A DNA stretch of 50,285 nucleotides from Peptostreptococcaceae bacterium (GCA_030528605.1 JAUMYO010000007.1:1-50285), one strand, 5' to 3'. Counted from the first letter of the stretch, positions 1-8,457 are shown. Program-made: numbers and translations. The notes: generated by a model not told the origin, from the sequence alone.

Positions 1-6
1 CAAACT

Positions 7-1458
7 ATGTCTTACAAAATAGCGGTCGGTGGGATCCACATCGAATCTTCAACTTTTACACCTTACATTTCGGGGGAGGATGATTTTACGATCCTGCACG
101 GAGCGGATCTGCTCGGTCGTTATCCCTGGCTTGACAAGTATCAAGACAGGGTAGAGATGATCCCTTTGATCCACGCTCGGGCATTGCCGGGCGGGGTGGT
201 GAGCCGTGCTTTTTTTGAAAAGTGGCTTTCGGAGTTTACGGCTTTGCTGCGAGAGGCGATGGAGAAGGGGTCGCTTGATGCGTTGCTTTTTGACATCCAT
301 GGAGCGATGGCGGTCGAGGGGATGACGGATGCGGAAGGATATATCGCGGATCGGATCCGATCGATCGTAGGTGACAGGGTGATCGTTTCGGCTTCGATGG
401 ATCTGCACGGCAATGTATCGGACCTTCTGTTTGACTCCTGTGATATGCTGACATGTTATCGCACTGCACCTCATATCGATGAGGGTGAGACGAGGGAGCG
501 TGCTTTTACGCATATTCTTTTTGCGCTGGATCATCCTCAGACGAAGATCCGCAAGGTCAAGGTAGATGTGCCGATCTTGTTGCCGGGGGAAAAGACTTCG
601 ACCGAGGTGGAGCCCGGCAAAAGTTTGTATGGAATGATCGAGGATGTTTGTAGTGAAGGTCTGTTGGATGCGTCGATCTGGATGGGATTCCCATGGGCGG
701 ACGAAGCGCGCTGTCATGGTGTAGTCGTAGCACTTGGAATGGATGAAGAGCAAACGGAATCTGCGGCGAGAAAAATAGCGTCTGCTTTTTTGGAGTATCG
801 TAAGGATTTTTGTTTTGTCGGACCGACGGATACGATGGAGGATTCGGTTCGGGAGGCACTCTTATCCGGCGAGAGACCTTTCTTTATTTCGGATACGGGG
901 GACAATCCCGGGGCAGGCGGTGCCGGAGATATGAATCTATTGCTTCGAGAGTTTCTTGAGATCAACGAGCGGGAAAAGATCACAAAGAAAGTCCTGTTTG
1001 CATCGATCTATGATCCCGAGTCGATCCGAAAGATCTATGAGAAGAACATCGGCGACAGCGTCCGGATCGAGCCGGGCGGGCGTATAGATCCTTCTTTTGG
1101 CGGTGCGCCGGCTTTTGAAGTGCGAGTGGAGCATTTCTTTGAGATGGAGCGTTCCGGAAAGGGTGCGCTGGTCTACCATGACGAGCTTTATATCCTTATT
1201 ACAGAGCATCGATTCCAATATGGTGCGAAGAAGTTTTTTATAGATTCTGGCATCGAGGATCTTTCCGAGTTTGATATCATCATCGTGAAGATGGGTTATT
1301 TGGAGCCGGATCTGAGTCGGTCAGCAAAAGGCTGGGTGATGGCACTTACGCCCGGTGCGGTCCCGCAGGATCTTGTCAATATCGAGTACAAAAATTTGGA
1401 AAGACCGCTCTTTCCTTTTGATGAGGAGGGGCTGCAGCTAAGAATGGTGAAAGGCTGA
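7..1458 (+). CDS. M81 family (MlrC-type) metallopeptidase-like protein
   Basis: A 483-residue protein of the MlrC/M81 family, named after the enzyme that degrades linearised microcystin. In most bacteria the substrate is unknown, so a cytoplasmic metal-dependent hydrolase is all that can be claimed. Conserved pieces are visible: an HIE near residues 11-13, DIHGAM at 96-101, DLHGN at 132-136, PHIDEGE at 155-161, and a GDNPGAGGAGD loop near residue 297. The His/Asp/Glu content of these fits a zinc site. Length matches the family. Only six bases precede the ATG, so any SD, promoter or upstream operon partner lies outside the window. The stop is followed within five bases by a type 2 repeat. Family assignment is firm; the physiological reaction is not. 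Confidence 0.88.
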   Translation: MSYKIAVGGIHIESSTFTPYISGEDDFTILHGADLLGRYPWLDKYQDRVEMIPLIHARALPGGVVSRAFFEKWLSEFTALLREAMEKGSLDALLFDIHGAMAVEGMTDAEGYIADRIRSIVGDRVIVSASMDLHGNVSDLLFDSCDMLTCYRTAPHIDEGETRERAFTHILFALDHPQTKIRKVKVDVPILLPGEKTSTEVEPGKSLYGMIEDVCSEGLLDASIWMGFPWADEARCHGVVVALGMDEEQTESAARKIASAFLEYRKDFCFVGPTDTMEDSVREALLSGERPFFISDTGDNPGAGGAGDMNLLLREFLEINEREKITKKVLFASIYDPESIRKIYEKNIGDSVRIEPGGRIDPSFGGAPAFEVRVEHFFEMERSGKGALVYHDELYILITEHRFQYGAKKFFIDSGIEDLSEFDIIIVKMGYLEPDLSRSAKGWVMALTPGAVPQDLVNIEYKNLERPLFPFDEEGLQLRMVKG

Positions 1459-1462
1459 TGAT

Positions 1463-1594
1463 AATATAAAGACCGGATAGAATATAGAAAAGCTTTTATT
1501 CTTTATCCTGATGAGGAGCTATGCGAAACGATCGATACACCGAACAAGTCGGTTGAGATCGGATCGCAGCATAGGATGAAATGGGTCTCAGTAT
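1463..1594 (+). repeat. Type 2 dispersed repeat, copy 1 (degenerate)
   Basis: About 132 bp occupying nearly the whole gap between the M81 gene and the DNA glycosylase gene. The left end (AATATAAAGACCGGATAGAA) and right end (ATGGGTCTCAGTAT) match the ends of the better copies at 36455 and 5736; the interior is diverged. It starts four bases after the upstream stop codon. Confidence 0.6.
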
Positions 1595-1623
1595 GATCTA
1601 TAGATGAACGGAAGGAGGTCGAC

Positions 1624-2100
1624 ATGCCGTTCCATTCGATACCGCCGACTTACGATGCGAGATCTCGGATACTGATCCTGGGGTCTTTTCCGTCGGAAGC
1701 ATCGCGGCGGCAGGAGTATTTTTATGCTCATCCGCAGAATCGTTTTTGGAAGGTGCTGGCTGCGGTCTTTCGTGAGGCTTTGCCTTTGACGGTGGAGGAG
1801 AAAAAGGATCTTTTGCTGCGCGATCATGTGGCTCTTTGGGATGTGATCGCCTCCTGTGAGATCACGGGATCTTCGGACAGCAGCATCTCGAATGTGGTGC
1901 CGAATGATCTGACCGAGATCTTGAGATCGGCGGATATCCGAAAGATCTTTGTGAACGGGCGAAAAGCGGCGGAGCTTTACAAAAAACATATCGAGCCGAT
2001 CATCGCCCGGGAAGCGATCTATCTGCCTTCGACAAGTCCGGCAAACGCTGCATGGAGTTTGGAGAAACTGATCGAAGTCTGGAAGATCATAAAAGAATGA
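1624..2100 (+). CDS. DNA-deoxyinosine (hypoxanthine/uracil-type) DNA glycosylase, UDG family 6-like
   Basis: A 158-residue single-domain uracil-DNA-glycosylase-superfamily protein, most like the hypoxanthine-DNA glycosylase (family 6) group, which removes deaminated adenine from DNA. Visible motifs are LGSFPS (19-24), YFYAHPQNRFW (32-42, with the Asn family 6 uses in place of the catalytic Asp), LWDVIASCEITGSSDSSI (71-88), FVNG (109-112) and the LPSTSPANA minor-groove loop (134-142). The start is fixed by AAGGAGG at 1611-1617. It stands alone: a degenerate type 2 repeat lies upstream and a terminator hairpin begins three bases after the stop. The substrate could be uracil rather than hypoxanthine; sequence alone does not decide. 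Confidence 0.85.
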   Translation: MPFHSIPPTYDARSRILILGSFPSEASRRQEYFYAHPQNRFWKVLAAVFREALPLTVEEKKDLLLRDHVALWDVIASCEITGSSDSSISNVVPNDLTEILRSADIRKIFVNGRKAAELYKKHIEPIIAREAIYLPSTSPANAAWSLEKLIEVWKIIKE

Positions 2101-2102
2101 TC

Positions 2103-2133
2103 AAGGTACATCGTTTTTCGGTGTACTTTTTTT
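2103..2133 (+). terminator. Intrinsic terminator of the DNA glycosylase gene
   Basis: GTACATCG pairs with CGGTGTAC (one G-U) around a T-rich loop and is followed by seven T residues. It lies directly behind the stop codon. Confidence 0.85.
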
Positions 2134-2359
2134 ATTGCTCGGATGGACCGTACGTAAAAGATCGTGATAAAACTCGTAGTGATATGGATACGGATGGATC
2201 GTTTGATGAATTCAGGTTGCGTATCTTCTGATGAGCTGCGAAGATCATCATGACTTTCAAACGCTGTGATCATTGCGATCGAGCCGATCGTAATAAGGGT
2301 GTTTTCCTCGTTTTACAGGCGATCGGGATCATCCTCTAAAAGATCCGAGAGCGATCCTT
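2134..2359. other. Non-coding stretch, nothing recognised
   Basis: About 225 bp without a convincing gene. Short open frames lack an SD and family resemblance. It is very rich in GATC. No promoter pointing towards nrdJ was recognised here. Confidence 0.5.
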
Positions 2360-2506
2360 ATACTGCTCCCTTTTTATCTCATCGTATCGATCCGATCCTT
2401 ATGGATGATATCTTCCGATATATTTCGGATCAGCGATCGACCGTTTTATATTCTATCGATCGCAGCCGATAAAGAAATATTTCTATGTTTCGTTGGCTTT
2501 CAGTAT
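2360..2506 (-). repeat. Type 2 dispersed repeat, copy 2
   Basis: About 147 bp in reverse orientation. It starts with ATACTGCTCCC (right terminus, reversed) and ends with TTTCTATG...GGCTTTCAGTAT (left terminus, reversed). The interior TATCGATCCGATC and TATCGATCGCA blocks match the reverse complement of the copy at 36455. It is in tandem, same orientation, with copy 3. Confidence 0.7.
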
Positions 2507-2507
2507 A

Positions 2508-2644
2508 ATACCAGAACCCATTTGAACAGATCGGATCGATCCGAGTTCCTATGAATGGTATTCCTAAATATCTGTTAGGGCGATCAGCTGATCGTATCAA
2601 AAGGCGAGGAATTTTTTTCTATGTTTTCTATCTGGTTTCAGTAT
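2508..2644 (-). repeat. Type 2 dispersed repeat, copy 3
   Basis: About 137 bp in reverse orientation, from ATACCAGAACCCATTTG to TCTATCTGGTTTCAGTAT. The ends form an imperfect terminal inverted repeat. It directly follows copy 2 and abuts the type 1 copy that begins at 2643. Confidence 0.75.
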
Positions 2645-2774
2645 AATATTTTTACAATCGGCACTTGGAAACATTTTTATTTTTTATAGCTTGTAGGAAA
2701 CGGTGAGCACACCGCTCCGGTGTTCCGCTGGAACGGAAATGTATTTATGTGGTGATTTTATTGGATGATGGGAT
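2643..2774 (+). repeat. Type 1 dispersed repeat, copy 1
   Basis: About 132 bp. It carries the type 1 core (CACTTGGAAACATTTTTATT, then a TTGTAGGAAACGGTG block with an internal CGGTG/CACCG hairpin) and the right end TTATTGGATGATGGGATAAA. The left terminus is diverged and merges with the end of type 2 copy 3. Confidence 0.75.
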
Positions 2775-2832
2775 AAAGATCTTTCATCGTATCGACCGAA
2801 AAATGATCGAAAATAAAATTTTTATGTTGACA

Positions 2833-2862
2833 TGTGGATAACTTTGTGGATAGAGTGGATAA
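2833..2862 (-). promoter_or_regulatory. Cluster of DnaA-box-like sites upstream of nrdJ
   Basis: Three near-contiguous nonamers read on the minus strand as TTATCCACA-type boxes: TGTGGATAA at 2833-2841 (perfect consensus complement), TGTGGATAG at 2845-2853 and AGTGGATAA at 2854-2862. A weaker ATGGGATAA follows at 2865-2873. DnaA boxes upstream of ribonucleotide reductase genes are known in other bacteria, where DnaA couples dNTP supply to initiation; that role here is inference. Confidence 0.55.
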
Positions 2863-3021
2863 CGATGGGATAAGTTGTGTGCAAATAACTTTCCTTGGTG
2901 AATACAAAGTGTGGTGTGAGCGTGGAACTATTGTCTAAAATCTATTTCATAAAAAATTTTTTCTGTCAAGGATGGATTTTCGTCATCTACTAGATAAGGA
3001 AATAAGTAGTGTAAAAAGTGA

Positions 3022-3050
3022 TGGATAGATACAATATATTGTGGTATAAT
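3022..3050 (+). promoter_or_regulatory. Promoter of nrdJ with extended -10
   Basis: TATAAT at 3045-3050 is preceded by TGG, giving an extended -10. The -35 (TGGATA, 3022-3027, 17-bp spacer) is poor, as is common with extended -10 promoters. The transcript would carry an untranslated leader of about 210 nt before nrdJ. Confidence 0.65.
3029..3044. promoter_or_regulatory. NrdR-box-like operator overlapping the nrdJ promoter
   Basis: The palindrome ACAATATATTGT (3031-3042) matches the core of the published NrdR-box consensus (CwATATwG-type palindrome) and sits between the -35 and -10, ending two bases before the -10. NrdR is the dATP-sensing repressor of ribonucleotide reductase genes. Only one box is evident, whereas NrdR sites usually come in pairs. 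Confidence 0.65.
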
Positions 3051-3061
3051 GTGGAGTATCC

Positions 3062-3268
3062 ATTATGCTCAAGATCGATCCGAGCTCATAAGATCCGCTC
3101 GGATCTTTGGATGAGGCGGATGAGCTCCTAGGTATATTTTGGATGATCCTATTTGTCATGAGTGAGGACCGGGGCGAAAAAATAGAGGCGAAAAGATCAT
3201 CGTTTGGATGGAAAAAATCCGGGTGCGGGTGTTATGTGATGTATAAAATATAAAGAAGGGATGGTGTT
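3062..3268 (+). promoter_or_regulatory. Structured 5' leader of nrdJ, class unknown
   Basis: The leader can form several stems. AAGATCC-GCTC-GGATCTT is extended by flanking CTCAT/ATGAG, GATGATC (3142-3148) pairs with GATCATC (3195-3201), and GGAT/ATCC closes an A-rich loop near 3207-3220. Because the enzyme needs adenosylcobalamin a B12 riboswitch was considered, but the conserved B12 box was not found. No T-run terminator precedes the start codon, so control at translation initiation is the likelier possibility if this is regulatory at all. Confidence 0.35.
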
Positions 3269-5617
3269 ATGAAGGTAGAGAAAAGGAATAGATCATTGGT
3301 CGAATTTGAGGCGGTCAAGATCCAAAGGGCGATCGAGAGTGCGATGATGGAGACGATCGACGGTGTGGATCATGAGCTGGCTCGAGATATTTCGCTGAAG
3401 ATCCAGCATGAGTTTGAATTGCAGAAGGATGTTGTGCGTATCGAGGAGATCCAGGACATGGTGGAGATCCTTTTGATGGGTTCGATCCGAAAGGATGTGG
3501 CGAAGCGTTACATATTGTACCGCAGCGAGCGAAACAAGTCGAGGGATCATCGACAGGAGAAGGTCAGTACGCTAAGAGAGGAGTTTTTGAGCAAATATAA
3601 GCATTCTCAGGCACCGATGGGAGAGCTGGGAAATTTTGTGTTCTATCGCACATACTCGAGATTCATCCATTCGCTGGGCAGAAGAGAGTATTGGTATGAG
3701 ACCGTCCGGCGTGCGGTGGAGTACAATACTTCGATCGCTCCGACGACAGTGGAGGAAGCGGAACAGCTCTATGACAATGTATTCAATCTGCGACAATTTT
3801 TGTCGGGAAGGACTTTTTGGATCGGGAACACCGAGGTGAGCAAGGCTTATCCGCTGGCGAATTTTAACTGTGCTTTTGAGGTGATCGATTCGTTCAGATC
3901 TTTTAAGGATCTGTTCTATCTACTGATGCTGGGCTGTGGAGTCGGCGTTCGGGTGCTGGAAGAGGACATTTCGTCGATGCCGAAGATCCGGACGGATTAC
4001 AAGCTCCTTCATGCAGATTACACACCGAAACCGAGGGATGAACGCAGGGAGAATACTTCGCTGAATTTTTATGCGGATGATTCGGTGGAGATCGTTGTCG
4101 GGGATTCTAAAGAAGGATGGATCGAATCGCTTTCTTTCTTCTTTGAGATCCTGACGGAGCACAATTATCGTGGGATCAAGAATATTTTTGTGGATTATTC
4201 CAATGTTCGGGAAAAAGGGGAGCGTCTCAGAAAGTTCGGGGGGACTGCATCGGGGCACGAGAGTTTGAAAAATATGTTCCGCAAGATCGATGCCGTCGTG
4301 AAAAAAAGAGCACTGAGCATCAGTCAGAAGAAGGTGCGCCTGACTTCGGTCGATTGCATGGATATTGCGAACATCATCGGAGAGAATGTCGTTGTCGGAG
4401 GCGTTCGAAGGACTGCGGAGATGGTGATCATCGATCAGAATGACAATGAGGCGATCAATGCGAAGTCGGATCTATATACTTTTGAGAACAACAAGTGGCA
4501 GATCGATCCGGATATCGCGCATCGACAGATGAGCAACAACTCGATCTATTTTGTGCGCAAGCCGTCGAGGGAAGAGCTTCATGTTCAGTTGGAGCGTATG
4601 CGATATTCAGGCGAGCCGGGATTTATCAATCATGAAGCTGCCGCAGTACGCAGACCGAATATGAAAGGGGTCAACCCTTGCGGCGAGATCCTTCTGGACT
4701 CGAAAGGTGTGTGCAATCTGACGACGGTGAATGTGATGGCTTTTGTGGATGAGCAAGGTGTGCTTGATGAGGCGGCTCTGCTCAAAGCGCAGCGACTTTC
4801 GGCAAGGGCAGGCTATCGAATGACGATGCTCGAGCTGGAGCTGCCGGAGTGGGATCGCACGCAAAAGCGTGATCGATTGCTGGGCTGTTCGTTGACCGGA
4901 TGGCAGGATATGGTAAATATGGTAGGAATGGACAAGGACCGGGAGGCGGAGCTGCTACGAAAGATGCGCAAAGCGGCGCGAGATGCGGCGGATGAGTACG
5001 CCAAGGAGCTCGGACAGAATGCTCCGATCCTTGTTACGACTGTAAAGCCGGAAGGTACGCTTTCGCAACTGCCGACGGTTTCGAGCGGAGTGCATTATTC
5101 GCATGCGCCATATTTTGTGCGCCGAGTCCGTATCTCTGCCAATGATCCGATGGTGAAGGTGGTCGAGGAGCTCGGTTATCCGATCTTCCCGGAAGTCGGG
5201 CAGGAGATGGAGACCGCATCGACCAAGGTGGTGGAGTTCCCGGTCAAAGCACCTCGAGGCAAGACCAAGTATGATATCTCGGCGGTCGAACAGCTGGAGA
5301 ACTACATCATGTTCATGGAAAACTATGTGGATCACAATTGTTCGATCACGGTCCATGTACGGGAAGACGAGTGGGGCGATGTCGAAGAATTCGTTTGGAA
5401 CAACTGGGAGAAGATCGTCGCGGTCTCATTTATCCCGCTGAACGATGCGTTCTATGAGCTCATGCCGTATGAGACCATCACGGCAGAAGAGTATGATGAG
5501 CGCAAGAAGATGATGCGTCCGTTCGTTCCTTCTTTGATCGGCAAATACGAAACCAAAGAGGAAGAATACGAGCTGGAGAATGATGCCTGCGAAACAGGGA
5601 TCTGTCCGGTGCGATAG
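3269..5617 (+). CDS. nrdJ: Adenosylcobalamin-dependent (class II) ribonucleoside-triphosphate reductase
   Basis: A 782-residue monomeric class II reductase of the Lactobacillus leichmannii RTPR type, making deoxynucleotides with B12 as radical source. Residues 1-90 form an ATP-cone (KRNRSLVEFE start), the allosteric activity site. The redox and thiyl cysteines are present with family spacing: C201 (NFNCAF), C471 and E473 in NPCGEI, C482 (11 residues after C471, as in RTPR), and the C-terminal pair C774/C779 in CETGICPVR. The ATG follows a GAAGGGATGG SD. It has its own promoter with an NrdR-box-like site and a long leader. A type 1 and then a type 2 repeat begin at the stop codon. Oxygen-independent B12 chemistry fits an anaerobe. 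Confidence 0.95.
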   Translation: MKVEKRNRSLVEFEAVKIQRAIESAMMETIDGVDHELARDISLKIQHEFELQKDVVRIEEIQDMVEILLMGSIRKDVAKRYILYRSERNKSRDHRQEKVSTLREEFLSKYKHSQAPMGELGNFVFYRTYSRFIHSLGRREYWYETVRRAVEYNTSIAPTTVEEAEQLYDNVFNLRQFLSGRTFWIGNTEVSKAYPLANFNCAFEVIDSFRSFKDLFYLLMLGCGVGVRVLEEDISSMPKIRTDYKLLHADYTPKPRDERRENTSLNFYADDSVEIVVGDSKEGWIESLSFFFEILTEHNYRGIKNIFVDYSNVREKGERLRKFGGTASGHESLKNMFRKIDAVVKKRALSISQKKVRLTSVDCMDIANIIGENVVVGGVRRTAEMVIIDQNDNEAINAKSDLYTFENNKWQIDPDIAHRQMSNNSIYFVRKPSREELHVQLERMRYSGEPGFINHEAAAVRRPNMKGVNPCGEILLDSKGVCNLTTVNVMAFVDEQGVLDEAALLKAQRLSARAGYRMTMLELELPEWDRTQKRDRLLGCSLTGWQDMVNMVGMDKDREAELLRKMRKAARDAADEYAKELGQNAPILVTTVKPEGTLSQLPTVSSGVHYSHAPYFVRRVRISANDPMVKVVEELGYPIFPEVGQEMETASTKVVEFPVKAPRGKTKYDISAVEQLENYIMFMENYVDHNCSITVHVREDEWGDVEEFVWNNWEKIVAVSFIPLNDAFYELMPYETITAEEYDERKKMMRPFVPSLIGKYETKEEEYELENDACETGICPVR

Positions 5618-5618
5618 T

Positions 5619-5735
5619 ATACTATACGATTTCCTTTAGGGCGGATATTTAACTAGCTTATGAGGGATGGTCTCCCGGAGCTGTATCGTTCCATCGGAGT
5701 GGCATATTTATGTGTTGCTTATTGGAGCGGTATTA
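5619..5735 (+). repeat. Type 1 dispersed repeat, copy 2
   Basis: About 117 bp beginning two bases after the nrdJ stop (ATACTATACG...TCCTTTAGGGC) and ending TTATTGGAGCGGTATTA. It is diverged in the middle but keeps both termini and the GTG/TTATTGG block. It is joined directly to type 2 copy 4. Confidence 0.65.
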
Positions 5736-5871
5736 ATACTAAAGCCTGATAGAAAACATAGAAATGCTTTCATTATATCTGATCCCGATTTGTAGATCAC
5801 TGCAACAAACGCTTAGAAATATCACTCATAGAGCCCTTATCGATACTATTGGTTCAAATGGGTTTTCGTAT
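5736..5871 (+). repeat. Type 2 dispersed repeat, copy 4
   Basis: About 136 bp, from ATACTAAAGCCTGATAGAAA to AAATGGGTTTTCGTAT. The terminal inverted repeat is about 12 bp (ATACTAAARCCY against GGGTTTTNGTAT). It sits head to tail with the preceding type 1 copy with no spacer. Confidence 0.8.
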
Positions 5872-5884
5872 AACATAAAAAACT

Positions 5885-5978
5885 AAAGACCTCGCGTCTG
5901 ATCTTCGTGCCATGCCCGAAAGTTTGATCTTGGATCGAACGATCGGGAGCGGTGCTTGATCGGATGGGAGGTCTTTTT
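5885..5978. terminator. Large bidirectional terminator between nrdJ and the natAB operon
   Basis: AAAGACCTC (5885-5893) pairs with GAGGTCTTTTT (5968-5978), leaving T-runs on both strands. Inside is a second strong stem, CCCGA (5915-5919) with TCGGG (5943-5947), extended inward by GTTTGATC/GATCGAAC with one wobble. Convergent genes flank it. The about 75-nt interior is larger than a simple terminator needs. Confidence 0.75.
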
Positions 5979-5995
5979 GTTATTCTATCATACGA

Positions 5996-6126
5996 ATACT
6001 ACTATCCTTTAGATCTATCATTTGGAAACATTTTTGTTTTTTATAGTTGTAGGAGACGGTGTCCCGCCGCTACATCGTTTTATCGAAACGAATAGTGCTT
6101 ATGTGGTGATCTTATTGGAATAGTAT
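5996..6126 (+). repeat. Type 1 dispersed repeat, copy 3
   Basis: About 131 bp, from ATACTACTATCCTTTAGATC to CTTATTGGAATAGTAT. It contains TTTGGAAACATTTTTGTTTT and TTGTAGGAGACGGTG. It lies downstream of the convergent natAB operon, between the terminator and the end of the permease gene. Confidence 0.8.
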
Positions 6127-6195
6127 TAAATTCGTTTTGTTATAAAAGCGTTCCTTATATAATAGAAGTTTCGGATCGCTTTTTGTAGTTCCTTT

Positions 6196-8457
6196 TTAGA
6201 CGGATCTATTCGTTTCGGTCATGCGCTGCTCGGGTTTGGTGTTGAGCAGCAGCACGCCGCCGATGATGAAGAGTGCGATGACTCCGATCATGACGAACGG
6301 GTTTGCCTGTGACATCATCTCGGCTTCTGCCATCTCCGGTGTCATATTGGTCTCGGAGAACTTCATCAGTTTTTCCGAAAAATACAGTGCGGTCACGGAC
6401 AGTGCGTTGTTCAAAAAGTGCATCACGCTTGAGGTGATGATACTGCCGGATCTATGCATGCTGTAGTTTAGTGCAAATCCCAAGAGTGCGGTCGTAAAGA
6501 ATTTGATCAGACTCATATGGTACAGTCCGAAGAAGATCGATACGAAGAACATCGCCGCATAAGGGCTGAATCTTTTTCTAAAAGCCGAATAGACGAAACC
6601 TCGGAACAGCACTTCTTCGCAGATCGCAGGTGCTAGTGCCACGACGAGGAGAAGCGATAGCAGGCTCTGCTCTGAGAACATCTCTTCCATCATCTCGAGT
6701 CCTTCCATGCTTTGCGGGAAGATCTTGGAGAGGAAGAGCGACAGGAGCGCGACGATCATCAGCGTACCGATCCACAGCAGGATGGAGCCGATCACATGGC
6801 TTGCTCTCGGGAGTTTGAGCGAGAATACTTTTTTGAGGTCGAATTTTGCATAAAGTGCATAGCCGACTGCCAAGGTGAAGATGATGATCTGTATCGACAA
6901 AATGCCCCAAAATCCGAAGCGGATCTGGAAGTAGGATCCGATGTAGATCATTCCCATCAGCCCCAGGATCAGCACGAAGATCGCTTCGCCGATATTCGGT
7001 ATGCCGCCCGGTTTGATATTTGCGCGAGACTCGAAGATGCGGAAGAATCTGCTGTCTTCGCCGAACAGGATGTCTTCGCGCTCAAATACGGAGTACATCA
7101 GATGGATCGCCAGGAAGCCGTAAGCCAGGTTGCTGACGAGTGCCATCAGGATGAGAGTGATATCATATTCAAAGATCAGGATCGATTTGATCAGCAGGAC
7201 GACATTGACCACGGGGACCAATGCGGTCTTGATGCTCAGATCCAGATTGGGGATAAATCCGATATAGGATACGAGGATCGTAACGAGCATGATCGGTGTG
7301 GCATAGATGCCGGCTTCTTTCGGGCTCTGTGCGTTAGAATACAGGGCGAGCGAAAGTGCGGATATGAAGATCGCAAACAGTATGACGCATACGAGCATGA
7401 TCAGAACGGCAGGTAGAAAACTCGCCAGATCGATCGTTGGTGCGAGGTCAGGCGATGCCACTGAGTTGATCAGAGAATACATATAGTAGCCCATCACACC
7501 GATCGAGAGGAAGTTCAGCAGTACCGAAACGCTCGCCATCGTAGCGACCGCAGAGAATTTGCTCGTGATGATCTCTCGTCTGGTGACCGGGAAGGAGAAG
7601 GTGGTCTCCAGCGTGCCGCGTTGTTTTTCTCCGGCTGTCGTGTCGATCGCCGTGTTGGAAGCACCGTTGACCAATCCCATGATCATAAGCAGCGGGATGA
7701 TACCGCCGAGGATGCTGCCGATGGATTGTTCCTGCGTTGCATGGTCGGTCTCGCCGATCTCGATCGGATCCCACACCTTGTCATACTCGATGCCCATCTC
7801 TTGCAACTTTTGGATACGGAGCTCTTCTTGGTAGATCTCCAGTTTTTTCTGGATAAAACTTGTCACGGTCGAAGAATTGACATTGGATGCAACATAGTGG
7901 ATCTGATAAGATGCTTTGGCATCCGCCGTCTTAGCTTCTTTGACCTCGATATAGGCGTGGATCTCTTTGTTCTTCAGATCCGCCTCGGGATCTTCGGAGC
8001 TGACGATTTGGACACGGAGGTCTTTATCTTTGTTCGAAGCTCCGTTTCTTGCAGGGTCCGGTGCTGTTTCGTTCTTGGATATCGGAGTTTCTTCCTTTAT
8101 ATCTTTTGCCTTAGATTTTTGGTCTTGTGATACGGATGATCTTTTCGGATCGCTTTTTGTTGTGTTTTGGTCTTGGTCTTTGGCTTCGGGAGAAGAGTCC
8201 TGAGCTTCTGCCGGAACGACTTCCGCGCCGAGGATCCTTTGCATCTCATCTACGGCATCGTGCTCCGAGACGATCGCGATCTGATAAGTCTGTTCGTTCA
8301 AAGAGTTTTGGACGGACATCATGACCTGCGATGCGAGGATGGTGATGAGCGGATAGAGGATGATGGGCACGAAGACATTCATAAAGACGGTCTTTTTGTC
8401 CCGCAGGATGTCCAGCATCTCTCTTTTATATAAGGTAAAGATCGCTTTCTTGTTCAT
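6196..8457 (-). CDS. NatB-type ABC permease fused to a CPBP intramembrane protease domain
   Basis: A 753-residue fusion. The N-terminal half is a NatB-like ABC-2 permease: one membrane segment near 26-46, a large external domain to about 245, then five to six segments to about 460, with the typical AGEKQRGTLE motif (275-284). The C-terminal half (about 490-735) is a CPBP (CAAX/Abi) membrane protease with EEVLFRG (614-620), H647 and H680 in MHFLNN, the expected catalytic residues. Residues 85-147 of the external domain are a highly charged, low-complexity stretch. Such fusions occur in other Firmicutes. The ATG directly follows the natA stop, with GGAGG inside the end of natA, so translation is probably coupled. 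Sodium export or antimicrobial resistance are possible roles; the substrate is unproven. Confidence 0.88.
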   Translation of the reverse strand: MNKKAIFTLYKREMLDILRDKKTVFMNVFVPIILYPLITILASQVMMSVQNSLNEQTYQIAIVSEHDAVDEMQRILGAEVVPAEAQDSSPEAKDQDQNTTKSDPKRSSVSQDQKSKAKDIKEETPISKNETAPDPARNGASNKDKDLRVQIVSSEDPEADLKNKEIHAYIEVKEAKTADAKASYQIHYVASNVNSSTVTSFIQKKLEIYQEELRIQKLQEMGIEYDKVWDPIEIGETDHATQEQSIGSILGGIIPLLMIMGLVNGASNTAIDTTAGEKQRGTLETTFSFPVTRREIITSKFSAVATMASVSVLLNFLSIGVMGYYMYSLINSVASPDLAPTIDLASFLPAVLIMLVCVILFAIFISALSLALYSNAQSPKEAGIYATPIMLVTILVSYIGFIPNLDLSIKTALVPVVNVVLLIKSILIFEYDITLILMALVSNLAYGFLAIHLMYSVFEREDILFGEDSRFFRIFESRANIKPGGIPNIGEAIFVLILGLMGMIYIGSYFQIRFGFWGILSIQIIIFTLAVGYALYAKFDLKKVFSLKLPRASHVIGSILLWIGTLMIVALLSLFLSKIFPQSMEGLEMMEEMFSEQSLLSLLLVVALAPAICEEVLFRGFVYSAFRKRFSPYAAMFFVSIFFGLYHMSLIKFFTTALLGFALNYSMHRSGSIITSSVMHFLNNALSVTALYFSEKLMKFSETNMTPEMAEAEMMSQANPFVMIGVIALFIIGGVLLLNTKPEQRMTETNRSV

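Noticed and set aside
2266..2472. 68-codon open frame in the nrdJ upstream region
   Set aside because: No SD, composition dominated by GATC repeats, and it overlaps a type 2 repeat. Not a credible gene.
3062..3268. Cobalamin riboswitch upstream of nrdJ
   Set aside because: The conserved B12-box and neighbouring core motifs are not present. Kept only as an unclassified structured leader.
5736..5871. tRNA-like T-loop (GGTTCAAATGGG) in type 2 repeats
   Set aside because: The flanking bases do not form a T-stem, and no acceptor stem or anticodon arm exists. The sequence is part of the repeat terminus.
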